Below are positions 23,620-31,975 of a DNA stretch of 49,104 nt, piece by piece. The notes under the pieces were generated by a model. It had not been told where the DNA came from. It worked only from the letters and a program-made list of their open reading frames with translations, and searched no databases. This stretch comes from an uncultured Clostridium sp. (lineage in GTDB: Bacteria; Bacillota; Clostridia; Lachnospirales; Lachnospiraceae): the NCBI GenBank assembly GCA_937885015.1, contig CALAAS010000018.1, forward strand, positions 1 through 49,104, written 5' to 3'. The position numbers and the translations under genes were made by a program. The stretch's first letter is position 1. The number at the start of each line of letters is the position of its first letter.

Positions 23620-25542
23620 ATGAGAATTACAGATTTGCTGGATAAAAAAAGCATTTCTCTGAATGCGTCACCTGCCGGAAAATCGGAAGCCTTGGATATG
23701 GCGGTAGATTTAATGGCAGCAGGCGGAAAGCTGAATGATGTGGAGGCCTACCGGAAGCAGGTATATAAGAGAGAGGAAGAGAGCACCACCGGGATCGGAG
23801 AGGGGATTGCTATCCCCCATGGAAAATGCAGCGCCGTGAAGAAACCGGGACTGGCAGCGATGGTTATTAAAAACGGAGTAGAATTTGACTCCCTGGACGG
23901 AGAACCCGTAACTCTGCTGTTTTTGATTGCCGCGCCTGATACGAAGGACAATGTGCACTTGGATGTGCTCAGCAAGCTTTCTGTTCTGATGATGGATGAG
24001 AATTTTTCCAATTCCCTGCGCAGCGCCGCAACGGTAGAGGAATTTTTGGCTGTGATTGACCGGGCAGACGAGGCTTCTGCAGAGGAAAATCAGGAGGCTG
24101 AAGCAGAGAAGGAAGATGTAAATGAGACATCGGCGGTTAAGATTTTGGCAGTTACCTCCTGCCCTACCGGAATTGCTCACACCTACATGGCGGCAGAGGG
24201 ACTTGAGAAAGCGGCCAAAGAGCTGGGATATCAGATAAAGGTGGAAACCCGCGGCTCCGGCGGAGCGAAACATGTGCTGACTGCCCGGGAAATTGAAGAG
24301 GCAGACTGTATTGTTGTGGCGGCTGATGCCAAGGTTCCCATGGAGAGGTTTGATGGAAAGCGCCTCATTGAGTGCCAGGTATCCGATGGGATCAGCAAGG
24401 CACCGGAGCTTCTTAAAAGAGCAGCTGCCGGGGATGCACCGGTTTACCATGCGGCAGTGGCTTCAGAACAGGAAGGCGTAAAGACAGAAAAGAACGGCGG
24501 CCTGGGCCATCAGATTTACATGCAGCTGATGAACGGCGTTTCCCACATGCTTCCTTTCGTAGTAGGCGGCGGTATCCTCATTGCCCTTGCGTTCCTGATT
24601 GACGGGTTCAGCGTGGATATGAATTCCCTTTCTGTAGAACAGAGAGGAAATTTCGGAACCATCACGCCTCTGGCAGCCTGGTTTAAGACAACCGGCGGCG
24701 TGGCGTTTGGCTTTATGCTTCCGGTTCTGGCGGGATTTATCGCCATGGCCATCGGAGACCGTCCGGCTTTGGCAGTGGGATTTGTGGGCGGTATGATAGC
24801 GTCCCAGGGAAAATCCGGTTTTCTGGGAGCTCTGGTAGCCGGTTTTGTAGCTGGTTATATGATCCTTCTTCTTCGGAAGGCCTGTGAAAAACTTCCGGAG
24901 GCGTTGGAAAAAATTGCCCCGGTGCTGATTTATCCGGTCCTTGGCGTATTTGGGATCGGTCTGATCATGAGTTTTGCAGTAGAACCGGTTATGGGCGCTG
25001 TCAATACGGCGCTGAATGCAGGCCTTACTAATATGGGCGGCTCCAGCAAGATCGTCCTTGGATTTGTCCTGGCAGCCATGATGGCAGTGGATATGGGCGG
25101 TCCCTTCAATAAGGCAGCGTATGTGTTTGGAACAGCCGCCATCGCCTCTGGCAACTACGATGTGATGGCAGCCGTTATGATCGGCGGTATGGTTCCGCCC
25201 TGCTCCATCGCTCTGGCAACCCTGCTTTTTAAAAACAAATTTACAAAGGAAGAGAAAGAGGCCGGGCCGACTAACTTCATTATGGGACTGGCATTTATCA
25301 CAGAGGGAGCAATTCCCTTTGCGGCATCGGATCCGCTTCATGTGCTTCCGGCTTGTATCATCGGCTCTGGAGTGGCTGGCGCCATGAGTATGGCGTTTCA
25401 GTGCACCCTGATGGCGCCCCACGGTGGAATCTTTGTGTTCCCGGTTATGGGAAATCCGCTGTTTTACCTGGGGGCTCTGGTTGTCGGAACAATCATTTCT
25501 GCGGTGCTTTTGGGAGTTTTGAAAAAGAAAGTAGCTGCATAA
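23620..25542 (+). CDS. fruA: PTS fructose transporter subunit IIABC
   Basis: A 640-residue membrane permease that imports fructose and phosphorylates it at C1. Domain order: IIA (1-150) with phosphorylated His67 in IAIPHGKC; an acidic linker (about 150-172); IIB (about 173-270) with phosphorylated Cys181 in TSCPTGIAHTYMAA; IIC from about 290 with 8-10 membrane segments and HMLPFVVGGGILIALAFL. ATG 23620 is preferred, with AAAGGAG 9 bases before; an upstream in-frame ATG at 23572 would add 16 residues. Fructose and, less often, mannose-type sugars are carried by this family. The phosphoryl donor HPr is encoded next. Confidence 0.94.
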   Translation: MRITDLLDKKSISLNASPAGKSEALDMAVDLMAAGGKLNDVEAYRKQVYKREEESTTGIGEGIAIPHGKCSAVKKPGLAAMVIKNGVEFDSLDGEPVTLLFLIAAPDTKDNVHLDVLSKLSVLMMDENFSNSLRSAATVEEFLAVIDRADEASAEENQEAEAEKEDVNETSAVKILAVTSCPTGIAHTYMAAEGLEKAAKELGYQIKVETRGSGGAKHVLTAREIEEADCIVVAADAKVPMERFDGKRLIECQVSDGISKAPELLKRAAAGDAPVYHAAVASEQEGVKTEKNGGLGHQIYMQLMNGVSHMLPFVVGGGILIALAFLIDGFSVDMNSLSVEQRGNFGTITPLAAWFKTTGGVAFGFMLPVLAGFIAMAIGDRPALAVGFVGGMIASQGKSGFLGALVAGFVAGYMILLLRKACEKLPEALEKIAPVLIYPVLGVFGIGLIMSFAVEPVMGAVNTALNAGLTNMGGSSKIVLGFVLAAMMAVDMGGPFNKAAYVFGTAAIASGNYDVMAAVMIGGMVPPCSIALATLLFKNKFTKEEKEAGPTNFIMGLAFITEGAIPFAASDPLHVLPACIIGSGVAGAMSMAFQCTLMAPHGGIFVFPVMGNPLFYLGALVVGTIISAVLLGVLKKKVAA

Positions 25543-25579
25543 AAGAGAATCTGCGGTATAATAAAAGGAGAGATGATTT

Positions 25580-25837
25580 ATGAAAGAATTTACGTATACG
25601 ATTACAGACCCGGAGGGGATCCACGCACGGCCGGCGGGAGAGCTTGTGAAGGCGGCAAAACAGTTTCAGAGCTCCATAAAACTGACGAAAGATGGAAAGA
25701 CAGGGGACTGCAAAAAGATTTTCGGAATTATGGGCCTGGCCGTAAAATGCGGCCAGGAGGTGACCATAACAGTTGAGGGAGAAGATGAAGCTGCAGCCTT
25801 TGATGCGATCTGTGCATTTATGAAGGAGCACATGTAA
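25580..25837 (+). CDS. ptsH: HPr family phosphocarrier lacking Ser46
   Basis: An 85-residue HPr. Residues 13-20 read GIHARPAG with the active His15, so it can carry phosphate from enzyme I to FruA. The regulatory site that is normally Ser46 in Firmicutes (in LKSIMGVMSL) is CKKIFGIMGL here, with Lys46. HPr kinase therefore has no Ser to modify and this protein should not take part in CcpA-mediated catabolite control. The gene sits 37 bases after fruA and before ptsI, separated from the latter by a GC-rich hairpin. It may be a fructose-dedicated HPr beside a housekeeping copy elsewhere. Confidence 0.92.
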   Translation: MKEFTYTITDPEGIHARPAGELVKAAKQFQSSIKLTKDGKTGDCKKIFGIMGLAVKCGQEVTITVEGEDEAAAFDAICAFMKEHM

Positions 25838-25857
25838 GAGTCAGATTTCCATGAGAA

Positions 25858-25885
25858 GCGGCCGCGGTAAAAAAACCGCGGCCGC
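25858..25885 (+). promoter_or_regulatory. GC-rich hairpin between ptsH and ptsI
   Basis: GCGGCCGCGGT and ACCGCGGCCGC form an 11-bp perfect stem with an A6 loop. It is not followed by a T run, so it is more likely an mRNA processing or stabilising element than a terminator. Confidence 0.6.
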
Positions 25886-25936
25886 CTGTGTATAGAGAAA
25901 AAAGCGGAGAACAGGAAAGGAAAAAAGGGGGACATT

Positions 25937-27601
25937 ATGGAGACGTATCGCGGTAAAAGTGTATTCGGAGGAATTGCCATTGGCCCGATCTGCGTATATC
26001 AGAAAGGCGAACAGACGGTAAAACGCGTAAAAATAGATGATGCAGCGCAGGAGAAGGCGCGGTTTCGTCAGGCGGTGGAGGAGGCCGTCCGTCAGCTGGG
26101 ACAGCTTTACGAAAAAGCGGTCCGCGAGGTGGGAGAGGCCAATGCGGCTATTTTTGAGATTCATCAGATGATGCTGGAAGACGATGATTACCTGGAGGCT
26201 GTTGAGAATATCATCGAGACCCAGGAAGTAAATGCAGAATATGCGGTGGCGGTGACCGGCGATAATTTTGCTAAAATGTTTTCTTCCATGGAGGATGAGT
26301 ATATGCAGGGCCGCGCTGCGGATGTAAAGGATATTTCGGAGCGTCTCGTCCTGATTCTGACGGGAAACTCCAGGGGCGCTGTAAGCGGCGATGAGCCGGT
26401 AATCATTCTGGCAGAGGATCTGGCTCCTTCAGAGACGGTCCAGCTGGACAAAGAGAAGGTTTTGTCCTTTGTGACAGTTCACGGCTCCGTCAATTCCCAC
26501 ACAGCGATTCTGGCCCGTACCATGAGTATCCCGGCGCTGATCGGAACGGATATTCCACTGGATGAAACCGTAAATGGAAAAATGGCGGTGGTGGACGGTA
26601 CCAATGGCCTGATCTATGTGGATCCCGATGAGGAAACCATGACCCGGATGCGGGCGCGTCTCCAGGAGGAGCAGGAGAAAAAGGAACTGCTTCTGACTCT
26701 GAAAGGCCGGGAGAACGTGACGTTGGACGGGAAAAAGATCATGCTGTATGCCAATATCGGAAACAGTAAGGATCTGGCTATGGTCATTCAGAATGATGCA
26801 GGCGGGATCGGCCTGTTCCGGAGTGAATTCATTTATCTGGAAAAAGAGGATTTTCCCACAGAGGAGGAACAGTTTCAGATTTACAAAACTGTGGCGGAGA
26901 CCATGGCGGGAAAACCGGTTATTATCCGCACGCTGGATATTGGGGCAGATAAGCAGGCGCCGTATTTCAACCTTGCAAAGGAAGAAAACCCGGCTATGGG
27001 CTGTCGGGCGATCCGTATCTGCCTGACGAGACCGGAGATTTTTAAAACGCAGCTTCGGGCTCTGTTCCGGGCCAGTGCCTTTGGCAATCTGATGATCATG
27101 TATCCGATGATCACCAGTGTCTGGGAGGTACGGCGCATTAAGGCCATCGTGGAAGAAGTCAAAGAGGAACTGACCAGCCAGAATGTGAAGTTTGGAAATC
27201 CGAAACAGGGAGTTATGATTGAGACGCCGGCGGCTGTCATGGTCAGCCGGGAGCTGGCAGAGGAAGTGGACTTTTTCAGCATCGGCACCAATGACCTGAC
27301 CCAGTACACGTTGGCAGTGGATCGTCAGAACCCGGAACTGGATGGATTTTACGATCCCCATCATCCGGCGGTTCTGGCCATGATCCGCATGGTGGTGGAA
27401 AATGCCCATGCGGCCGGAATCTGGGCCGGAATTTGTGGCGAGCTGGGAGCTGATACTGCCCTGACCAGAGAATTTTTGGCTATGGGAGTGGATGAGCTGT
27501 CCGTATCTCCAGGACGAATTCTGCCGCTGCGAAAGATTATTGTGGAGACAGATATTGGGATGTATCGGAATACCCGGGAAAATGAGGAGAAAACATGCTG
27601 A
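25937..27601 (+). CDS. ptsI: PTS enzyme I (phosphoenolpyruvate-protein phosphotransferase)
   Basis: A 554-residue cytoplasmic enzyme that takes phosphate from PEP and passes it to HPr. The swivelling domain carries His188 in HGSVNSHTAILARTMS. The PEP-binding barrel shows GIGLFRSEFIYL, RTLDIGADKQ, the active Cys in AGICGELGAD and the motif FSIGTNDLTQYTLAVDR. Length is slightly below the usual 570. The stop overlaps the next start by 7 bases, so the regulator is translationally coupled. Having ptsH and ptsI inside a sugar operon makes the fructose branch self-sufficient. Confidence 0.94.
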   Translation: METYRGKSVFGGIAIGPICVYQKGEQTVKRVKIDDAAQEKARFRQAVEEAVRQLGQLYEKAVREVGEANAAIFEIHQMMLEDDDYLEAVENIIETQEVNAEYAVAVTGDNFAKMFSSMEDEYMQGRAADVKDISERLVLILTGNSRGAVSGDEPVIILAEDLAPSETVQLDKEKVLSFVTVHGSVNSHTAILARTMSIPALIGTDIPLDETVNGKMAVVDGTNGLIYVDPDEETMTRMRARLQEEQEKKELLLTLKGRENVTLDGKKIMLYANIGNSKDLAMVIQNDAGGIGLFRSEFIYLEKEDFPTEEEQFQIYKTVAETMAGKPVIIRTLDIGADKQAPYFNLAKEENPAMGCRAIRICLTRPEIFKTQLRALFRASAFGNLMIMYPMITSVWEVRRIKAIVEEVKEELTSQNVKFGNPKQGVMIETPAAVMVSRELAEEVDFFSIGTNDLTQYTLAVDRQNPELDGFYDPHHPAVLAMIRMVVENAHAAGIWAGICGELGADTALTREFLAMGVDELSVSPGRILPLRKIIVETDIGMYRNTRENEEKTC

Positions 27602-28341
27602 CAGAAAAAAGATATGCAATGATTTTGGATCTGATAGAGAAACGGCGGAGTGTGACAGTGCCCGAGATCAAAGAAATTCTTGGCGTTTCTGAGTCCACCA
27701 TTCGACGGGATCTGACGGCTTTAGACCGGGCCGGGAAGCTAAATAAGGTGTTTGGAGGCGCGATAGCTGTGGATACGGCGATTGCGGTGGCGGAGCCGTC
27801 GGTGGCTCAGAAAATGGAACTGCAGCAGGCAGAAAAAAGAGCCATTGCCCAGTATGCAGCCACATTGATTACAGATTCAGACTTTATTTTTTTGGATGCA
27901 GGGACGACCACAGGTTGTCTGATTGACTGCATTATGCCCTGTGAAGCTACCTTCGTGACCAATGCGGTTTCCCATGCGAAACGGCTGGCCTCAGCTGGAT
28001 TCCGGGTTATTTTGGTAGGAGGCGAACTGAAGGGAACGACGGAGGCGGTGGTGGGAAGTCAGGCCATTCTGACGCTGGAAAATTACCATTTTACAAAAGG
28101 TTTTTTCGGAACCAACGGTATCAGCCGCCGCTATGGTTTTACAACGCCAGATACCAATGAGGCCCTTGTCAAGCAGACGGCGATTAACCAGTCAGCCAAA
28201 AGTTATGTGCTGGCAGACAGTCAAAAATTTGGAAGTGTCAGTTCCGTGACATTTGCTCCCTATGAAAAGGCGGTTATTATTACGGAGACAGAACCGCTGG
28301 AGCCATTTCATGGAAATACCAATATCCTTGTGGCAAAATGA
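27595..28341 (+). CDS. DeoR family regulator, probable fructose operon repressor
   Basis: A 248-residue DeoR/GlpR-type regulator. The N-terminal helix-turn-helix reads VTVPEIKEILGVSESTIRRD followed by LTALDRAGKLNKVFGGA. The sensor domain has the sugar-phosphate-binding pattern FLDAGTTTGCLIDCI and LVGGELKGTTEAVVG. Being last in the operon and overlapping ptsI, it is likely autoregulated and responds to fructose-1-phosphate, as FruR proteins do. The inverted pair near the fruK promoter is the candidate site. No clear terminator follows. Confidence 0.88.
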   Translation: MLTEKRYAMILDLIEKRRSVTVPEIKEILGVSESTIRRDLTALDRAGKLNKVFGGAIAVDTAIAVAEPSVAQKMELQQAEKRAIAQYAATLITDSDFIFLDAGTTTGCLIDCIMPCEATFVTNAVSHAKRLASAGFRVILVGGELKGTTEAVVGSQAILTLENYHFTKGFFGTNGISRRYGFTTPDTNEALVKQTAINQSAKSYVLADSQKFGSVSSVTFAPYEKAVIITETEPLEPFHGNTNILVAK

Positions 28342-28385
28342 TATTTTAATGACACTTCAGTCAAAATGGCCTTAATAAAATCGGT

Positions 28386-28414
28386 TTGACAAACGGAACA
28401 TGAATTGTTATATT
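28386..28414 (+). promoter_or_regulatory. Promoter of the MoxR-VWA unit
   Basis: TTGACA (28386-28391), 17 bases, TATATT (28409-28414), 56 bases before the start codon. Confidence 0.7.
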
Positions 28415-28470
28415 ACGTCATATACGAGCGAAACCATCGAGGGACGTCGTGAATAAAAGGATAGAAGGAA

Positions 28471-29298
28471 ATGGGAGAATCGAATATGATACAGTTTCAT
28501 GGAAATGAAGAATATATTGCGTCAGACGAATTGATTCGCAGTGTAAATATTGCGGCAGCGCTGAAAAAACCGCTTCTGATCAAGGGAGAACCGGGAACGG
28601 GTAAGACAATGCTGGCCCAGGCCATAGCAAAATCCCTCGGGATGGAACTTTTAATCTGGAATATTAAATCCACCACCAAAGCACAGGATGGCCTTTATGT
28701 GTATGATACGGTGCAGCGCCTCTATGACAGTCAGTTTGGAGCGGAAGGAGTGGATGACATTGCGAAATATATCCGTCTTGGAAAATTGGGAGAAGCCTTT
28801 ACGAGAGAGCGCCAGACGGTGCTTTTGATTGATGAGATCGATAAGGCGGATTTGGAATTTCCCAATGATCTGCTCTGGGAGCTGGATCAGATGGAATTTT
28901 ATATTCCCGAGACCGGCGTGACGGTAAAGGCAAAAGAGCGTCCCATTGTGATCATTACCTCCAATGCGGAAAAAGAGCTGCCGGATGCCTTTCTGCGCCG
29001 ATGCATTTTCCACTATATTTCTTTTCCGGACGCGCCTATGATGGAGCAGATTATCCGGGCCCATTATCCGCAGATGGATCAAAAGCTGATCGATGGGGTT
29101 CTGGAGGCTTTTTACAGGATCCGGGATATGCGGGGATTACAGAAAAAACCCAGCACTTCGGAGGTTCTTGACTGGATTCAGGCGCTGGCCATCGGAGGGG
29201 TTCCGGTAAAACGCCTGGAGAAGGAGATTCCCTTTGCCGGCGTGCTGCTGAAAAAGACAGAGGACTTGAAACTTTTGGAGAACCGACATGTTTACTGA
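28471..29298 (+). CDS. MoxR-family AAA+ ATPase
   Basis: A 275-residue AAA+ ATPase. Walker A is KGEPGTGKTMLAQAIA, Walker B TVLLIDEIDKAD, sensor 1 IITSNAEKELPDAF with the Arg finger region LRRCIFHYI. MoxR ATPases act as chaperones that insert cofactors or remodel complexes together with a VWA partner, which here is the next gene, overlapping by 11 bases. Two starts are possible: 28471 (AAAGGA 8 bases before) and 28486. The client protein is not in the window: no CO dehydrogenase or molybdenum hydroxylase genes flank the pair. Confidence 0.88.
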   Translation: MGESNMIQFHGNEEYIASDELIRSVNIAAALKKPLLIKGEPGTGKTMLAQAIAKSLGMELLIWNIKSTTKAQDGLYVYDTVQRLYDSQFGAEGVDDIAKYIRLGKLGEAFTRERQTVLLIDEIDKADLEFPNDLLWELDQMEFYIPETGVTVKAKERPIVIITSNAEKELPDAFLRRCIFHYISFPDAPMMEQIIRAHYPQMDQKLIDGVLEAFYRIRDMRGLQKKPSTSEVLDWIQALAIGGVPVKRLEKEIPFAGVLLKKTEDLKLLENRHVY

Positions 29299-30490
29299 TT
29301 TTCTGTATTTGCTTCGCTCCTATGGAATGAAAACCAGCCTGAACGAGTGGAACAGCCTGATGGATGCTCTGGAACTGAATCTGTGTGAGGCCAGTCTGAC
29401 GGAGTTTTATTATATGGCTCGGGCGATTCTGGTGAAAAGGGAGTCGGAATACGATAAATTTGACCAGGCATTTCTGGAATATTTTAAACAGGTAACGACC
29501 TTCGAGTCTCTTCCCCAGGAGGTCCTTGACTGGCTGGCAAAGGCCAGAGAGCAGACTCCTTACGACAGAGAGGAAGTAGATGCCCGTTTTGCGGGATTTG
29601 GCCTGGAGGAGATCCGCCGGATGATGGAAGAGCGCCTTCGGGAGCAGAAGGAGCAGCATCATGGTGGGAATAAGTGGATTGGAACTGGCGGCACCTCTGC
29701 CTTTGGCCATTCCGGCTACAGTCCAAAGGGAATCCGGGTGGGAGGTTCGGGGAAGAACCGCAGCGCCCTGCAGGTGGCGGAACAGAGGAATTACCGGGAT
29801 TTCCGGGAGGATTCTGTTCTGCAGACCCGTCAGTTTCAGGTGGCGCTGAAGAAACTGCGTCTTCTTTCCTGCCGGGAGGATGGGCCGAAGACGGAACTCA
29901 ATGTGGAAAAAACCATTGAGAAGACCTGCGATGCCGGCGGACGCCTGGAGCTTATCATGGAGAGGCCAAGAAAGAATCAGACAAAGCTTTTGCTGCTCAT
30001 GGACAGCGGCGGTTCCATGTGGGCCTATGCGGAGCTTTGCAACCGCCTTTTTCAGGCAGTTAATCGTTCCGATCACTTTAAGGATCTGAAGATTTATTAT
30101 TTTCATAACTGTTTTTATGACCAGCTGTTTACGACGCCGTCCTGCTCCTGGAGAGATAAAATATCAACAGAATGGGTTTTTCATAATCTGAAGCCGGAGT
30201 ACAAGGTTATTCTGGTGGGGGATGCCTCCATGGCTCCGTCGGAGCTTCTCTACCGGGGCGGAAGTCTGGACTATTTTCACAGCAATGAAAAGACAGGACT
30301 TTTCTGGCTGCAGGAGCTGGTTCGCCGCTTTCCGTCCTCCATCTGGCTGAATCCCGTCCGGGAATCGGCCTGGGAATATGCGTACGGTGCCTATACCATT
30401 CAGCTGATCCGCCAGGAGATTCCCATGTTTCCTCTGACCACGGCAGGACTGGAGGCCGGGATTCGGCAGCTGAAGAAGGGAGCTTCGTAG
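29288..30490 (+). CDS. VWA domain protein, CoxE-like
   Basis: A 400-residue cytoplasmic protein. The N-terminal half (to about 230) is helical with a Gly-rich part HHGGNKWIGTGGTSAFGHSG. The C-terminal half is a von Willebrand A domain starting KLLLLMDSGGSMWAYAEL. The metal-site motif DxSxS is DSGGS here, so the middle Ser is Gly; this deviation is shared, to my knowledge, with other CoxE-like proteins. Further signatures are KIYYFHNCFYDQLF and KVILVGDASMAPSELL. It pairs with the MoxR ATPase by an 11-base overlap. The pair probably matures an unidentified enzyme. Confidence 0.82.
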   Translation: MFTDFLYLLRSYGMKTSLNEWNSLMDALELNLCEASLTEFYYMARAILVKRESEYDKFDQAFLEYFKQVTTFESLPQEVLDWLAKAREQTPYDREEVDARFAGFGLEEIRRMMEERLREQKEQHHGGNKWIGTGGTSAFGHSGYSPKGIRVGGSGKNRSALQVAEQRNYRDFREDSVLQTRQFQVALKKLRLLSCREDGPKTELNVEKTIEKTCDAGGRLELIMERPRKNQTKLLLLMDSGGSMWAYAELCNRLFQAVNRSDHFKDLKIYYFHNCFYDQLFTTPSCSWRDKISTEWVFHNLKPEYKVILVGDASMAPSELLYRGGSLDYFHSNEKTGLFWLQELVRRFPSSIWLNPVRESAWEYAYGAYTIQLIRQEIPMFPLTTAGLEAGIRQLKKGAS

Positions 30491-30512
30491 GGGATTTCAG
30501 TCCAGGGGGTGC

Positions 30513-31058
30513 TTAAAGGCTGCATTCTAATTGGCAGTCATAGGGTTCATCTTCAACGTGTTTTTGATTATAAACTTCTGCCTCAACGCACCCCATTGCT
30601 TTATAAAAGGCCTGGCTCTCAACGGCTGAGTGTGCAGATATGTAGAGTTTTTTTGCTCCTTTTTGCTTAGCCCATTTTTTCGCCTCAAGAAAAAGCTTTT
30701 TGCCGATTCCCCTATTTCTCATATCCTCTGATATATGGATACTGGACAAATCACAATAGCGCTGTTCACCGCCAAATATTTCTGATTCCACTGAAACAAA
30801 GCCCTTTAATTTTCCATCGTAAAAAGCAGCATACACGAAACCTTTAGAAAGAATGGTATGCTTTAAGCAGGAAACTAAAATTTGATAATCTCCTTCTGTC
30901 CAGTCATCAATAAAAGGCGCGTCTTTGATGATCCATTTTTCATTTTCTTTACGCCAACATTTTGTAACGATTTGATGTCGGGTAAAATCTCTGAACAACT
31001 CCCGGCAAATTTCCTCTGCATATAAAACTCTATATTTTAGTAAAGTACTATTCTCCAT
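30513..31058 (-). CDS. GNAT family N-acetyltransferase
   Basis: A 181-residue acetyl-CoA-dependent transferase. The acetyl-CoA loop is RNRGIGKKLFLEAKKWAKQK and the following strand KKLYISAHSAVESQAFYKAM, both typical of GNAT. The N-terminal 80 residues are variable and hold the acceptor site, so the substrate is unknown. It lies downstream of the MarR gene on the same strand with a gap of 92 bases, so it is probably expressed from that promoter. The head of the gene carries GAGGAAATG. Confidence 0.82.
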   Translation of the reverse strand: MENSTLLKYRVLYAEEICRELFRDFTRHQIVTKCWRKENEKWIIKDAPFIDDWTEGDYQILVSCLKHTILSKGFVYAAFYDGKLKGFVSVESEIFGGEQRYCDLSSIHISEDMRNRGIGKKLFLEAKKWAKQKGAKKLYISAHSAVESQAFYKAMGCVEAEVYNQKHVEDEPYDCQLECSL

Positions 31059-31150
31059 TTCCTCTTTACCTTTCTGAAAAATTATAATTCTCGTATCGTA
31101 CTGCTGCCGACATCGAGCTTCCCTGCTTCAAAAGATTTTGATTTCCGCTT

Positions 31151-31582
31151 CTATAGCATGGCTTCCAGATATTTTTTTAATCCGTCACGATATTTTTTTG
31201 TAAGCGTCAGATATTGCTGTTGTTCCTCTGCTGTCCACTCATTCCAGATTTTGTTTTCAATTTCGTGGAGAGGCATTATTTTTTCCAGTGAAAATTTCTT
31301 TCCCTTTTCAGTCAGGCAGAGAATGGTATTTCTGCCTTTTCCTTGTTTTAAATATACGATTTCCTCTTTTTCCAGTTTTCGAATGGCAGAATTGATTGTC
31401 TGGCGGCTGATCCCTGTAAGTTTGCTTATTTCACTTTGCAGGCATTCTCCATCTTTCTCGCAAAGTACGTATAAAATATTTTGAACGCTATCTGAAATGC
31501 CCATTTTTACAGCTGCTTCATGGTATAAAGCGTTGATTTCTCCTGCTAAATAGGTATATTGTCCAGTTTCTAAATAGTGCAA
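31151..31582 (-). CDS. MarR family transcriptional regulator (1)
   Basis: A regulator of 144 residues with the MarR winged helix: LQSEISKLTGISRQTINSAI, then RKLEKEEIVYLKQGKGRNT and LTEKGKKF. The start is set at TTG 31582 (GGGAGAG upstream), not the in-frame ATG 31618, because the -10 box and an operator lie on top of that ATG, and because the paralogue at 38133 aligns from this position. Two operator copies, TCCGAATTCGTACAT, flank the -10 box, which indicates autorepression. It precedes the GNAT gene, its probable co-transcribed partner. The signal is unknown. Confidence 0.8.
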   Translation of the reverse strand: MHYLETGQYTYLAGEINALYHEAAVKMGISDSVQNILYVLCEKDGECLQSEISKLTGISRQTINSAIRKLEKEEIVYLKQGKGRNTILCLTEKGKKFSLEKIMPLHEIENKIWNEWTAEEQQQYLTLTKKYRDGLKKYLEAML

Positions 31583-31602
31583 ACTTTTCTCTCCCTTCCG
31601 TT

Positions 31603-31651
31603 GTCCGAATTCGTACATTCTTTATTATATCCGAATTCGTACATAAGTCAA
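31603..31651 (-). promoter_or_regulatory. Promoter with two MarR operators
   Basis: On the minus strand: TTGACT (31651-31646), 16 bases, TATAAT (31629-31624). Operator copies are at 31603-31618 and 31629-31644, both containing TCCGAATTCGTACAT, one within the spacer and one just after the -10. Confidence 0.75.
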
Positions 31652-31736
31652 TCGTTTTTTATTTTGGGAAGTAATGTGGCTGTGGAGAGATCAAAGCGGT
31701 TGATCTGACTCAAAAAACAGGAAAATCATACTTTGT

Positions 31737-31753
31737 GTTTCTTAATAGGAAAC
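31737..31753. promoter_or_regulatory. IclR-type operator, distal copy of the second TTT promoter
   Basis: GTTTCTTAATAGGAAAC is a 17-base near-perfect palindrome 54 bases upstream of the -35 element. It matches the perfect form at 36049 in 15 of 17 positions. Confidence 0.6.
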
Positions 31754-31790
31754 AAATGGATGAATAATTAGTAAAATCAAATAAAAACAC

Positions 31791-31819
31791 TTGACTTATT
31801 TTATTTTAAATGGTAAAGT
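31791..31819 (+). promoter_or_regulatory. Promoter of the second TTT operon
   Basis: TTGACT (31791-31796), 17 bases, TAAAGT (31814-31819). The same hexamers and spacing occur at the promoter of the RraA-like genes (36154-36182). The rest of the 390-base gap 31583-31975 holds the operators listed here and the MarR promoter. Confidence 0.65.
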
Positions 31820-31855
31820 TCTCTATAAAGAAAACATAGTTTTTTATTAGAGAAC
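31818..31855. promoter_or_regulatory. Paired IclR-type operators overlapping the -10 box
   Basis: Two 17-base boxes, GTTCTCTATAAAGAAAA (31818-31834) and GTTTTTTATTAGAGAAC (31839-31855), start 21 bases apart. The whole also reads as an inverted repeat GTTCTCTA...TAGAGAAC. Position at the transcription start predicts repression. Confidence 0.6.
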
Positions 31856-31975
31856 GTTCGCCAAACGATCCTTTAAAAACAATTCGTACGCACCTGTATT
31901 AATCATGAGAGAGCGCAGCAAATCTCTATATTTAAGCTGCGGCTCTGGCCCACAATGGGAAAAGGAGAAGAGAAA

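Noticed and set aside
24463..25422. 319-codon minus-strand frame opposite fruA
   Set aside because: Antisense of the IIC membrane domain; low-complexity His/Lys/Gln composition and no start signal.
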